From Hydrogenophaga sp. SL48 (lineage in GTDB: Bacteria; Pseudomonadota; Gammaproteobacteria; Burkholderiales; Burkholderiaceae_C), in assembly GCF_021729865.1 (NCBI RefSeq), contig NZ_CP063400.1:1984001-2048000 (forward strand): 64,000 nucleotides of DNA, read 5' to 3'. The translations under genes were made by a program, and so were the position numbers. Below are positions 10,381 to 18,676 of the stretch, piece by piece. The notes beneath the pieces were generated by a model. It was given only the letters and a program-made list of their open reading frames with translations. It did no database searches and was not told the origin of the DNA. Each line of letters starts with the position of its first letter. Positions within the stretch are counted from its first letter, which is position 1.

Positions 10381-10470
10381 GTTCTTGTCCTAGAGATATT
10401 GCGTTCAGGGTCGGGGGTCGGGCGAGCCAGGCGCGGTGCGCGCGTGGCCAGCCGATCAACGTGCCGACAG

Positions 10471-13362
10471 TTACTTGGTGAGGATGAAACCCTTGAGCTT
10501 GCTGAAAGCGGCTTCGATCAGGGTCTTCTGCTGCTCCTGGTGCAGGTGGGCGTAACCCACGGCCGGCGATGCCGATGCGGCACGGCCGGCGTAACCCAGC
10601 TTCTGACCGTCGAGCATGTTCTCGTGGATGTAGTGCTGCACGAAGAACCAGGCCCCCTGGTTCTGCGGCTCGTCCTGGCACCACACGATGTCGGTGGCGT
10701 TGGGGTACTTCTTGAGTTCGGCGCCGAACACCTTGTGCGGGAACGGGTACAGCTGCTCCACGCGCAGGATGGCCACGTCGTCGTCGCCACGCTCTTCGCG
10801 TTTCTTGACCAGGTCGTAGTACACCTTGCCCGAGCAGCAGATCACGCGCTTGACCTTCTCGGCCTTCTTGGCCACGTCCGGATGGCTGTCCGGAATCACG
10901 GTCTGGAAACCGCCTTTGGTGAACTCGGACAGCGGCGAGGTCGCGTCCTTGTTGCGCAGCAGCGACTTGGGCGTGAAGATGATCAGCGGCTTGCGCAGGT
11001 TGCGGATCACCTGGCGGCGCAGGATGTGGAAGATCTGGCTGGCCGTGGTCGGCTGCACGAGCTGCATGTTGGTGTCGGCGGCCAGCTGCATGAAGCGCTC
11101 CAGGCGCGCCGAGCTGTGCTCGGGGCCCTGGCCTTCGTAGCCGTGCGGCAGCATCAGCGTGATGCCGTTGACGCGGCCCCACTTCACCTCGCCGGAGGCG
11201 ATGAACTGGTCGATCACCACCTGCGCGCCGTTGGCGAAATCGCCGAACTGCGCTTCCCAGATCACGAGGGTGTTCGGGTCGTTGGACGCGTAGCCGTATT
11301 CAAAGCCCAGCACCGCCTCTTCGGACAGGATGGAGTCGATCACGACGAACGGCGCCTGATTGTCGGCCACGTTCTGCAGCGGCGTGTAGGTGCCTTCGTT
11401 CCACTTTTCACGGTTCTGGTCGTGGATCACGGCGTGGCGGTGCGTGAAGGTGCCACGGCCGCAGTCTTCGCCGGACAGGCGCACCGGGAAGCCGCTGGCC
11501 ACCAGCGAGGCAAAGGCCATGTGCTCGCCCATGCCCCAGTCCACCGGAATGTCGCCACGGCCCATGGCCGCGCGGTCGGCGTACACCTTCTTCACCAGCT
11601 GGTGCGGGGTCACGCTGTCGGGGATGGTGGTCAGGCGGTCCGAGAGGCGCTTCCACTCGGCCATCGGAATGGCGGTGTCGCCCGAGTCGGTCCACTTCTT
11701 GCCCAGGAAGGGCGACCAGTCGACCGCGTACTTGCTCTTGAAGTTGGTCAGCACCGGGTCCACGGTGTGGCGACCAGCGTCGAGCGCGGCGCGATAGGCC
11801 TTGGACATGTCATCGCCCAGCGTCTCACCCAGGCCTTGCGCGGCCAGCTTGTCGGCGTAGAGCTTGCGGGTGCCGGGGTGGGCGCCGATTTTCTTGTACA
11901 TCAGCGGCTGGGTCAGGCTCGGGGTGTCCTGCTCGTTGTGGCCCAGCTTGCGGAAGCAGATGATGTCCACGACCACGTCCTTGCGGAAGGTCATGCGGTA
12001 CTCCAGCGCCAGCTGGGTGGCCAGCACCACGGCTTCGGGGTCGTCGCCGTTAACGTGCAGCACCGGCGACTCGACACCCTTGACGATGTCGGTGCAGTAC
12101 AGCGTGGAGCGCAGGTCGCGCGGGTCGGAGGTGGTGAAACCGATCTGGTTGTTGATGATCAGGTGCACCGTGCCGCCCGTGGTGTAGCCACGGGTCGCGG
12201 CGAGCGCCAGGGTTTCCTGGTTCACGCCCTGGCCGGCGAAAGCCGCGTCGCCGTGCACGAGCACCGGCAACACCTGATTGCCCAGCGGGTCGCCACGGCG
12301 GTCCATGCGGGCACGCACCGAGCCTTCAACCACCGGGTTCACGATTTCCAGGTGCGACGGGTTGAACGCCAGCGAGAGGTGCACCGGGCCGCCAGGGGTG
12401 GACACGTCGGAGCTGAAGCCCTGGTGGTACTTCACGTCACCAGCGGGCAGCTCTTCGGGCGCGGTGTGGTCGAACTCGGCGAACAGGTCCTTGGGCATCT
12501 TGCCCAGGATGTTGACCAGCACGTTGAGGCGGCCGCGGTGGGCCATACCGATCACGATCTCCTGCACGCCCTGAGCGCCGGCCTGCTGGATCACCTCGTC
12601 CATGGCGGCGATGAAGCTCTCGCCACCTTCGAGCGAGAAGCGCTTCTGGCCCACGTACTTGGTGTGCAGAAAACGCTCCAGGCCTTCGGCCGCGGTCAGG
12701 CGGTCGAGGATGGCCTTTTTCTTGTCGGCGTTGAATGCCGGCTTGCTGCGGATCGATTCCAGCTTTTCCTGCCACCAGCGCTTCTGCGTCTGGTCGCTGA
12801 TGTACATGTACTCGGCCCCGACGCTGGCGCAATAGGTTTCGCGCAAGGCGTTGAGCAGGTCGCGCAAGGACATGACCTCCTTGCCGAAGAAGGTGTTGCT
12901 GGTGTTGAACACGGTCTCGAAATCGGCGTCGGTGAAGCCGTAGAACGAGGGGTCGAGTTCGGGAATGTGGTCGCGCTCGGTGCGCTTGAGCGGGTCGAGG
13001 TCGGCCCAGCGAGAGCCGACGTTGCGGTAGGCGGCAATGAGCTGCTGCACGGCCACGCGCTTGCGACCCAGATCGGAGTCGGCGCCGGCGGCGACAACGA
13101 CACGGGTTCCACCTTGTTTGGCGCGTTCGGCGAAGGCGTTGATGACGGGCAGGTGGGGCACATCACGGGCATCGGTGCCGTCGACGGCAGGCACGTGCTG
13201 CAAGGCGTCGAAGTAGCTGCGCCAGTTGTCTGGCACGCTGCCAGGGTTGTTCAGGTAGTTCTCATACATCTCTTCCACGTACGGCGCGTTGCCGCCGAAG
13301 AGGTACGAGTTGTTTTGGAAGGCAACATAGACGTTGCTCCCGTTCGATGGGGAATTGCTCAT
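10471..13362 (-). CDS. odhA: 2-oxoglutarate dehydrogenase E1 component
   Basis: Thiamine-diphosphate-dependent decarboxylase of the TCA cycle. It converts 2-oxoglutarate and transfers the succinyl moiety to lipoyl-E2. At 963 residues it has the family length. The N-terminus carries the E2-binding segment (SYLFGGNAPYVEEMYENYL). The middle shows the conserved E1 stretches IGMAHRGRLNVLVNILGK, HGDAAFAGQGVNQETL and IINNQIGFTTSD. The C-terminal domain ends with the NQGAWFFVQHYI region. It is first gene of the operon odhA-odhB-lpd-zapE. Also named sucA. Confidence 0.97.
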   Translation of the reverse strand: MSNSPSNGSNVYVAFQNNSYLFGGNAPYVEEMYENYLNNPGSVPDNWRSYFDALQHVPAVDGTDARDVPHLPVINAFAERAKQGGTRVVVAAGADSDLGRKRVAVQQLIAAYRNVGSRWADLDPLKRTERDHIPELDPSFYGFTDADFETVFNTSNTFFGKEVMSLRDLLNALRETYCASVGAEYMYISDQTQKRWWQEKLESIRSKPAFNADKKKAILDRLTAAEGLERFLHTKYVGQKRFSLEGGESFIAAMDEVIQQAGAQGVQEIVIGMAHRGRLNVLVNILGKMPKDLFAEFDHTAPEELPAGDVKYHQGFSSDVSTPGGPVHLSLAFNPSHLEIVNPVVEGSVRARMDRRGDPLGNQVLPVLVHGDAAFAGQGVNQETLALAATRGYTTGGTVHLIINNQIGFTTSDPRDLRSTLYCTDIVKGVESPVLHVNGDDPEAVVLATQLALEYRMTFRKDVVVDIICFRKLGHNEQDTPSLTQPLMYKKIGAHPGTRKLYADKLAAQGLGETLGDDMSKAYRAALDAGRHTVDPVLTNFKSKYAVDWSPFLGKKWTDSGDTAIPMAEWKRLSDRLTTIPDSVTPHQLVKKVYADRAAMGRGDIPVDWGMGEHMAFASLVASGFPVRLSGEDCGRGTFTHRHAVIHDQNREKWNEGTYTPLQNVADNQAPFVVIDSILSEEAVLGFEYGYASNDPNTLVIWEAQFGDFANGAQVVIDQFIASGEVKWGRVNGITLMLPHGYEGQGPEHSSARLERFMQLAADTNMQLVQPTTASQIFHILRRQVIRNLRKPLIIFTPKSLLRNKDATSPLSEFTKGGFQTVIPDSHPDVAKKAEKVKRVICCSGKVYYDLVKKREERGDDDVAILRVEQLYPFPHKVFGAELKKYPNATDIVWCQDEPQNQGAWFFVQHYIHENMLDGQKLGYAGRAASASPAVGYAHLHQEQQKTLIEAAFSKLKGFILTK

Positions 13363-13529
13363 AGATCCGCTGACCTCCGCTTCCCTCTGGGAAACATTAG
13401 CTGGTTAAAGAAACCTCCCGCGACACGGCTTGACCGATTGGCGGATGCGACAGTGACTGTGGAAGGACCTGACTGCAGCCCGCGATTGTGCCATCGCCGG
13501 AACAGCTGCGGTGCAGAGATTGCGTGTTA

Positions 13530-13547
13530 TCGGTGCATTGGCACCGA
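13530..13547. promoter_or_regulatory. Palindrome upstream of odhA, possible operator
   Basis: TCGGTGC and GCACCGA are perfect 7-bp inverted arms around ATTG. The element lies about 170 bp upstream of the odhA start and about 60 bp past the stop of the ArsR-family gene. It has no adjacent U tract, which argues against a simple terminator. Confidence 0.35.
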
Positions 13548-13605
13548 AATGAGGTTCGCGTGTTGCGCGACGGCGAAGCGACAGCCTCCCGTCAGCGAGC
13601 GCGCG

Positions 13606-13980
13606 TCAGGCGCCGACGCGGGGTGACAGGCGCTCGGAGGCAGGCACCGCGCTGGGCTCGTCCATCTCGATCGCGATCTGGGTGCAGACGGTGCGACACA
13701 GGGTCACCGCCTTCTCACTCTGGACACGGTAAATGACCTGCGTGCCCTCCTTGCGCTTGGCCAGCACGCCTGCCCTGTACAGCAGGTTCAGGTGTTGCGA
13801 CAGGTTGGGCTGTGTGGTCTGGATCTCCAGCAGCAGCTGGGACACGGATTTTTCCTTGTCGCACAGGGCGCTCAGGATGCGCAAGCGCATCGGTGTGGCC
13901 AACACACCGAACAGTTCGGCTGCCAGCTCGAAAACACGGACTTTCTCGATGTGGGCGTCAGACCCGATCATTTGTTCCAT
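13606..13980 (-). CDS. ArsR/SmtB-family transcriptional regulator with C40 and C95/C99
   Basis: Small winged-helix repressor of 124 residues. The helix-turn-helix core is visible in KSVSQLLLEIQTTQPNLSQH, followed by the beta wing GVLAKRKEGTQVIYRV. Cysteines sit at 40, just before the DNA-binding region, and at 95 and 99 in the last helix (VTLCRTVC). The classic ELCVCD metal-binding motif of ArsR is absent. By analogy with thiol-sensing members such as SqrR/BigR, a redox or persulfide sensor is possible, but the cysteine positions do not align exactly. The ATG follows GTGAACC without a strong ribosome site. Its target is unknown; it lies upstream of odhA on the same strand. Confidence 0.85.
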   Translation of the reverse strand: MEQMIGSDAHIEKVRVFELAAELFGVLATPMRLRILSALCDKEKSVSQLLLEIQTTQPNLSQHLNLLYRAGVLAKRKEGTQVIYRVQSEKAVTLCRTVCTQIAIEMDEPSAVPASERLSPRVGA

Positions 13981-14065
13981 GGTTCACCACACTTTTGTCA
14001 ATATAAGCATGGATCATACTGACTTCAGGAGGGCTGTCACCCGCCCAAAATACACCCGGGAGTTC

Positions 14066-14103
14066 AAAAAAAAACACCGGCGCCCTTGCGGGTAGCGCCG
14101 GTG
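14066..14103 (-). terminator. Intrinsic terminator of prpE
   Basis: On the minus strand CACCGGCGC and GCGCCGGTG pair in a perfect 9-bp GC-rich stem with an 11-nt loop, followed by nine T residues. It lies 24 bp after the prpE stop. This is a textbook Rho-independent terminator. Confidence 0.92.
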
Positions 14104-14126
14104 CTTTCTACAGCCCGGAACGCGCC

Positions 14127-16028
14127 TCAGGTCTGCAGGTCCTTGATTTGCTGCAAGGCAGCCGGGTCGTCCATGGTCGTCAGGTCCCCCGGGTCGCGCC
14201 CTTCGCACACCGCCTGAATGGCACGCCGCAGCAGCTTGCCGCTGCGGGTCTTGGGCAGCACGTTGACGAAACGAACCCGGGCAGGACGCGCAACCGCACC
14301 CAGCTGCTCGTCCACCAGCTTCATGACCTCGCCTTCAAGCTTCAACCGCGCCGCTTCGTCGCCCAGCAACGAAGCGTCCTTGACCACGGCGAACGCCATC
14401 GCCACCTGACCCTTGAGCTGGTCGGCCACGCCCACCACCGCCACCTCGGCGATTTTCGGGTGACTGGAAATGCTCTCCTCGATCTCGCGCGTGCCCAGGC
14501 GGTGACCGGCCACGTTGATCACGTCGTCGGTGCGGCCCAGGATGAAGTAGTAGCCGTCTTCGTCGCGGATGCCCCAGTCAAAGGTGCTGTAGACCATCTT
14601 GCCTGGCACGCTGGACCAGTAGGTCTTGACGAATCGCGCGTCGTCGCCCCAGATCGTTTGCATGCAGCCTGGCGGCAGCGGGCCCTCGACCGCGACCACG
14701 CCCTTCTGGTTCCCGCCCTGCAGCTCGGCGCCGGTCTGGTCGTCGAGCAGCTTGACGTTGTAGCCGTACACCGCCTTGCCCGGGGAACCGAACTTGCTGG
14801 GCGCCTTTTCCACGCCGTTGCAGATCGCCAGGATCGGCCAGCCCGTTTCGGTCTGCCAGTAGTTATCGACGATGGGCTTGCCCAGCTCGTCGGAAATCCA
14901 CTTGGCGGTCGGCTCGTCCAAAGGCTCTCCCGCCAGGAACAGCGCCTTGAGGCTGGACAGGTCGTATTTCTTGATGAACGACGGGTCGTACTTCTTGAGC
15001 ACGCGCACGGCCGTCGGCGCACTGAACATGACACTGACCTTGTACTTTTCGACCAGGCTCCACCAGATGCCGGCGTCGGGCCGGATCGGCAGACCCTCGT
15101 ACATGATGGTCGCCATGCCGCCGATCAGCGGGCCGTAGATGATGTAGCTGTGGCCCACGACCCAGCCGATGTCGCTGGTGGAGAAATAGGTTTCGCCCGG
15201 CTCGCCCATGTAGATGTGCTTCATGGACGCCGCCAGGGCCACGGTGTAGCCGCCGGTGTCCCGCTGCACGCCTTTGGGCTTGCCGGTGGTGCCGCTGGTG
15301 TAGAGCGTGTAGCTGGGGTGGGTGGCGTCGACCCATTCGCAGGGGACCACGGTGTCCATGTGCTTCGCACGCTCGACCTCGTAGGCCACATCGCGCCCCG
15401 CCTCGGCGCTGAACGGCGCCAGCCCGCGATTGACCATCACCACCTTCTGTGGCTTGTGGGCGGACAGCTTGATGGCCTCGTCCAGCAGGGGCTTGTATTC
15501 CACCACCTTGCCCCCGCGCGAGCCGGCATCGGCGCTCACGATGGCCACGGGCGAAGCGTCTTCAATGCGGCTCGCCAGCGAGTGGCTGGCGAAACCGCCG
15601 AACACCACGGAGTGAATGGCGCCGATGCGCACGCAGGCCAGCATGGCAAACGCGGCCTCGGGAATCATGGGCATGTAGATCAGGACACGGTCGCCCTTCT
15701 TGACACCCTGGTCTTGCAGGATGGCGGCCATGCGCTGCACCTCGGCGTGCAGTTGGCGAAAGCTGTAGATCGTCTCGACGTTGGTTTCCGTGGACACGAA
15801 GATCAGGGCGTTCTGGTCCGCGCGGTCTTTCAGGTGTCGATCGACCGCGTTGTGGCACAGGTTGGTCAGTCCACCCTCAAACCAGCGCGCAAACGGCGGG
15901 TTGTCGTAGTTGCAGACACGGTCAAAGGGCTTGTGCCAATCCACCAGCGCCGCCTGCTCCGCCCAGAAAACGTCGCGCTCTTCGATCGAGCGTTGGTGAA
16001 AGGCCGCATAGCCTTGTGGATTGCCCAT
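14127..16028 (-). CDS. prpE: Propionyl-CoA synthetase (propionate-CoA ligase)
   Basis: AMP-forming acyl-CoA synthetase that activates propionate. The N-terminus (FHQRSIEERDVFWAEQ) and the ATP-binding loop YTSGTTGKPKGVQRDTGGY match PrpE better than Acs. The adenylation motif YWQTETGWP and the C-terminal acetylatable Lys in PKTRSGKLLRR are present. ATG at 16028 is chosen because AGGAGA lies just upstream; the frame is open 22 codons further. The 633-residue length fits PrpE. No prpBC methylcitrate genes are nearby. Its own promoter and terminator mark it as monocistronic. Confidence 0.9.
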   Translation of the reverse strand: MGNPQGYAAFHQRSIEERDVFWAEQAALVDWHKPFDRVCNYDNPPFARWFEGGLTNLCHNAVDRHLKDRADQNALIFVSTETNVETIYSFRQLHAEVQRMAAILQDQGVKKGDRVLIYMPMIPEAAFAMLACVRIGAIHSVVFGGFASHSLASRIEDASPVAIVSADAGSRGGKVVEYKPLLDEAIKLSAHKPQKVVMVNRGLAPFSAEAGRDVAYEVERAKHMDTVVPCEWVDATHPSYTLYTSGTTGKPKGVQRDTGGYTVALAASMKHIYMGEPGETYFSTSDIGWVVGHSYIIYGPLIGGMATIMYEGLPIRPDAGIWWSLVEKYKVSVMFSAPTAVRVLKKYDPSFIKKYDLSSLKALFLAGEPLDEPTAKWISDELGKPIVDNYWQTETGWPILAICNGVEKAPSKFGSPGKAVYGYNVKLLDDQTGAELQGGNQKGVVAVEGPLPPGCMQTIWGDDARFVKTYWSSVPGKMVYSTFDWGIRDEDGYYFILGRTDDVINVAGHRLGTREIEESISSHPKIAEVAVVGVADQLKGQVAMAFAVVKDASLLGDEAARLKLEGEVMKLVDEQLGAVARPARVRFVNVLPKTRSGKLLRRAIQAVCEGRDPGDLTTMDDPAALQQIKDLQT

Positions 16029-16108
16029 GGGAGTCTCCTGCAGGTGGTGGTTCGAAACGACTGAAACGGCGTCGGCTGGCGCACCGAGGTGCATCCATCG
16101 AAACTGAA

Positions 16109-16143
16109 TTCATAATTATGAAGACCAGACTTTCGGGAGTCTG
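16109..16143. promoter_or_regulatory. Two adjacent palindromes in the prpE promoter region
   Basis: A perfect 14-bp palindrome TTCATAATTATGAA (16109-16122) lies about 80 bp upstream of the prpE ATG and contains a CATAAT box that could be the minus-strand -10. Directly beside it CAGACT and AGTCTG (16126-16143) form a second inverted repeat with a 6-bp spacer. The placement over a likely promoter suggests an operator. Confidence 0.45.
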
Positions 16144-16221
16144 ACACCCGACACAGATGGTCCCTGGGTCGCCGATCAACCCCTGCCCTTGGGGCAGCGG
16201 AACCACACCCCTCCAAGCGAC

Positions 16222-16827
16222 CTACTTGATCAGCGCCTGAACTTCACGGAAAGCAGGGTGTTCGGCGCTGCGCAACCATTCAAACACCACCATCTCGGTG
16301 GTCACCAGCTCGCAACCAGCGCCGGCGAGCCGGTCAAACGCAGCGTCCCGGTTGCGCTCGGTGCGCGAGCCGCAGGCATCGGTGACCACCCAGACATCGA
16401 TTTCCTGCTCGACCAGTTCCAGCGCCGTCTGCAGGAGACACACATGGGCCTCGCAACCGGCGAGCACCACAGTGTTGCGCTCGGCAACCGGGGCGGCGGG
16501 CTTCTGCAAATGGCGCGGCAGGCTGCGGGCATTGCCTCCGGCTTGTTGGCGGGCCGGCGGCCGCAGCCACTCCATGAGGCCATCACTGGCCGCGCTGAAG
16601 CTCATCTTGGTCAGGGTGCGCTGGCACAACTCGCGCAAGGCGGGATCATTGGCGCCGAGCTTCTCGGGGTTTTGTTCGGTGCCGAACGCGGGTACGCCCA
16701 GCAGGCGTGCCGCGCGCGCCAGACGCAGCGCATTGGCCAGCACCTGTTCGCGCTCGGGCATGGCCGGCATCAGGCGCTCCTGGTAGTCCACCAGAACCAG
16801 TTGGGAATCGGTTACGTCAAGCAGCAT
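16222..16827 (-). CDS. Isochorismatase-family cysteine hydrolase
   Basis: Alpha/beta hydrolase of the YcaC/isochorismatase-like family. The expected triad is visible: Asp14 in VLVDYQERL, Lys74 in TLTKMSFSA and Cys130 in CEAHVCLLQTA. The length of 201 residues is typical and there is no signal peptide, so it should be cytoplasmic. The substrate cannot be read from the sequence; family members hydrolyse amides, carbamates or isochorismate. It lies 90 bp downstream of the TetR gene on the same strand and may share its transcript. A GC-rich hairpin without U tract follows at about 16187-16202. Confidence 0.85.
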   Translation of the reverse strand: MLLDVTDSQLVLVDYQERLMPAMPEREQVLANALRLARAARLLGVPAFGTEQNPEKLGANDPALRELCQRTLTKMSFSAASDGLMEWLRPPARQQAGGNARSLPRHLQKPAAPVAERNTVVLAGCEAHVCLLQTALELVEQEIDVWVVTDACGSRTERNRDAAFDRLAGAGCELVTTEMVVFEWLRSAEHPAFREVQALIK

Positions 16828-16917
16828 GAAATGTCCTGTGGAATGTCTTGGATCGCGCCGGGTGCGCGCGCCGCCGATTGTGACAAAACCGGGCCGCCTG
16901 GCGACACTGGTGACGAA

Positions 16918-17712
16918 TCACACGGCGAACAAGTCGCCTTGCTCGATGGACGTGGTGCCCGTCGCGCCGAGCGCGCTCGCGAGCGCCACGTCCAGCCAAC
17001 GTTGAAGGCTCTGAACGAAACGCGACTCCAGAGCCGTCTGGCCGCTCGCCGGTTTCGATCCCTGCAGCACCAGCAAGCCCAGTCCGTAGGCCAGCACCTC
17101 ATCGTGCAACTGCAAAGCGCACTCGGGCGGCAAGCCCGTGGCCAACAAAGCGTCCAGACACGGCTGCAAAGCATCGGTCAGCTGCGCAAACGGCACCGAA
17201 GCCGCGCCCTGATCGGGGGACACATCGGGAAGACCGTCAGATCCGCCATGCAGAACCAGCTGCAAACGCTGCGCGTCCCTGGCAAGACAGCCCCACCACG
17301 CCAGCGAACGGTCCAGGAACAGGTGGCGTGCGGCCTGCACATGGCCTGGAATCGGCACCCCGTCGGTCCGAGCACGCGAGCTCCGTTCGCCGCGGGACGC
17401 CTTCTGCGACCTGACCTGCTCTCCCAATTCTTGGATCACGCGCTGCTGCAGCGCCGACAGGATGGCGTCGCGCCCTGGAAAGTACGCGTACAGCGCGCCT
17501 GCCGTGTAGCCGGCCCGCTGAGCCAGCTGGCGCATGTTGAACCCCTGGGCACCCGTCTCACACCAGAGCGCCCACGCCACATCCAGCAGTTGAACCCGCC
17601 GTTCATCACCGAAACGCTGTTGCCGCAACTGCCGGTCGATGGCCCGCTGCTGCATGTGTCGCACCTGCTCAGTAGTCAGCACTGGGGTGATCGCATCAAA
17701 TTTGACAGACAT
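16918..17712 (-). CDS. TetR/AcrR-family transcriptional regulator
   Basis: Ligand-responsive repressor. The N-terminal helix-turn-helix covers about residues 38-85 (LLDVAWALWCETGAQGFNMRQLAQRAGYTAGALYAYFPGR region, shown here only as a landmark). A variable ligand domain follows. At 264 residues it is somewhat longer than usual because of a 35-residue N-terminal extension. A likely operator lies 30-55 bp upstream of its start. The probable targets are itself and the adjacent hydrolase; a role on the divergent NlpC gene is less certain. Confidence 0.85.
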   Translation of the reverse strand: MSVKFDAITPVLTTEQVRHMQQRAIDRQLRQQRFGDERRVQLLDVAWALWCETGAQGFNMRQLAQRAGYTAGALYAYFPGRDAILSALQQRVIQELGEQVRSQKASRGERSSRARTDGVPIPGHVQAARHLFLDRSLAWWGCLARDAQRLQLVLHGGSDGLPDVSPDQGAASVPFAQLTDALQPCLDALLATGLPPECALQLHDEVLAYGLGLLVLQGSKPASGQTALESRFVQSLQRWLDVALASALGATGTTSIEQGDLFAV

Positions 17713-17743
17713 GGACGATGGGGGGCTGCCGCTCAGAAAAAGG

Positions 17744-17767
17744 GTTCAATTGTATGAACAATGTTCA
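17744..17767. promoter_or_regulatory. Triple half-site operator candidate upstream of the TetR gene
   Basis: TGAACA and TGTTCA flank a single A (17755-17767), giving a perfect palindrome. A further GTTCA lies at 17744-17748, so three half-sites of alternating orientation are packed in 24 bp. Such symmetric sites next to a tetR-type gene usually serve autoregulation. Confidence 0.5.
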
Positions 17768-17986
17768 AATTAATGATCCGGGGCAACCTACTTTAAGGAT
17801 GTTTGATGGGTTTTGCGGTGACAAAGGGCTCGAACAACGTCCGCCGAAGCAGAACGGCGCCCCTTGAATTCTTTTGTGTTCAGAGGGATTCAAAAATGAG
17901 AACTTCAAAGAAATATTGAACAGAATCAATCTTCTGCAACCCATTCCTCGCTTGACTCGTCATCTCCAGGACGATAAGCTGCGGCG

Positions 17987-18562
17987 ATGCATCGTGTGAT
18001 ACTGATCCCCCTTCTGATGAGTTGTGCCTTGGCGCAGGCCGCACCAACAGAAGAAGAAGGGGCAGTCGGTCACGACGACATGACTCAGCTGCTTGAAGAA
18101 CGGGGTGTGATATCCCGTCTTGGATCCCAACTGAAGTTGGCCCGGAGCAACGTGGGCGAGAAGGCCTCGGACCTCGTGATGAGTGCCATGGGTTTTCTGG
18201 GGGTGCCTTACCGGTACGGTGGCAACAGCGCAGACACCGGGTTTGATTGCAGTGGGCTGGTGCGCGCGGTGTTCGAACAATCGGTGGGCAAGATTCTCCC
18301 GCGACGGGCCGACGAGCAGGCCGCAGCCACCCAAGCCATCGACCGCAGCGAACTCAAACCGGGCGATCTCGTGTTCTTCAACACCATGCGACGTGCGTTC
18401 AGCCACGTGGGCATTTACGTCGGCGATGGAAAATTCATCCACGCGCCGCGCACAGGCGCATCGGTTCGGGTGGAAGACATGCGCATTTCCTATTGGCAGA
18501 CGCGCTTCAATGGTGCGCGGCGCGTTCCCTTGCCGGGTGGCGACACGACCGCTTCACGCTGA
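17987..18562 (+). CDS. NlpC/P60-family cell wall peptidase (C40)
   Basis: Secreted or periplasmic gamma-D-glutamyl-meso-diaminopimelate endopeptidase candidate. A short signal peptide (MHRVILIPLLMSCALAQAA) precedes about 45 residues of linker. The C40 domain starts near residue 62 with catalytic Cys88 in GFDCSGLV, His140 in FSHVGIYVGDG and a third polar residue at His152. The length of 191 residues fits a single-domain enzyme with no LysM or SH3 module. There is no obvious operon partner. Confidence 0.88.
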   Translation: MHRVILIPLLMSCALAQAAPTEEEGAVGHDDMTQLLEERGVISRLGSQLKLARSNVGEKASDLVMSAMGFLGVPYRYGGNSADTGFDCSGLVRAVFEQSVGKILPRRADEQAAATQAIDRSELKPGDLVFFNTMRRAFSHVGIYVGDGKFIHAPRTGASVRVEDMRISYWQTRFNGARRVPLPGGDTTASR

Positions 18563-18676
18563 TTGACCACCTGGAACGTTCCGTGCGAGCCGCGCGGCAC
18601 CTGCGCCACAGGCCCCTCAGACGCCTGATCAGATCAACGAATAGACCCTTGTGCCGCGCACGTTGCCGGTCACCGG

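Noticed and set aside
9067..13626. Very long plus-strand open frame (about 1500 codons) opposite odhA/odhB
   Set aside because: The minus strand encodes complete OGDH subunits with all motifs. In GC-rich DNA the antisense frame stays open by codon bias; its translation is His/Val/Gly/Arg-rich without any domain.
14148..16064. Plus-strand open frame of about 640 codons opposite prpE
   Set aside because: prpE on the minus strand has ribosome site, terminator and all motifs; the other frame has none.
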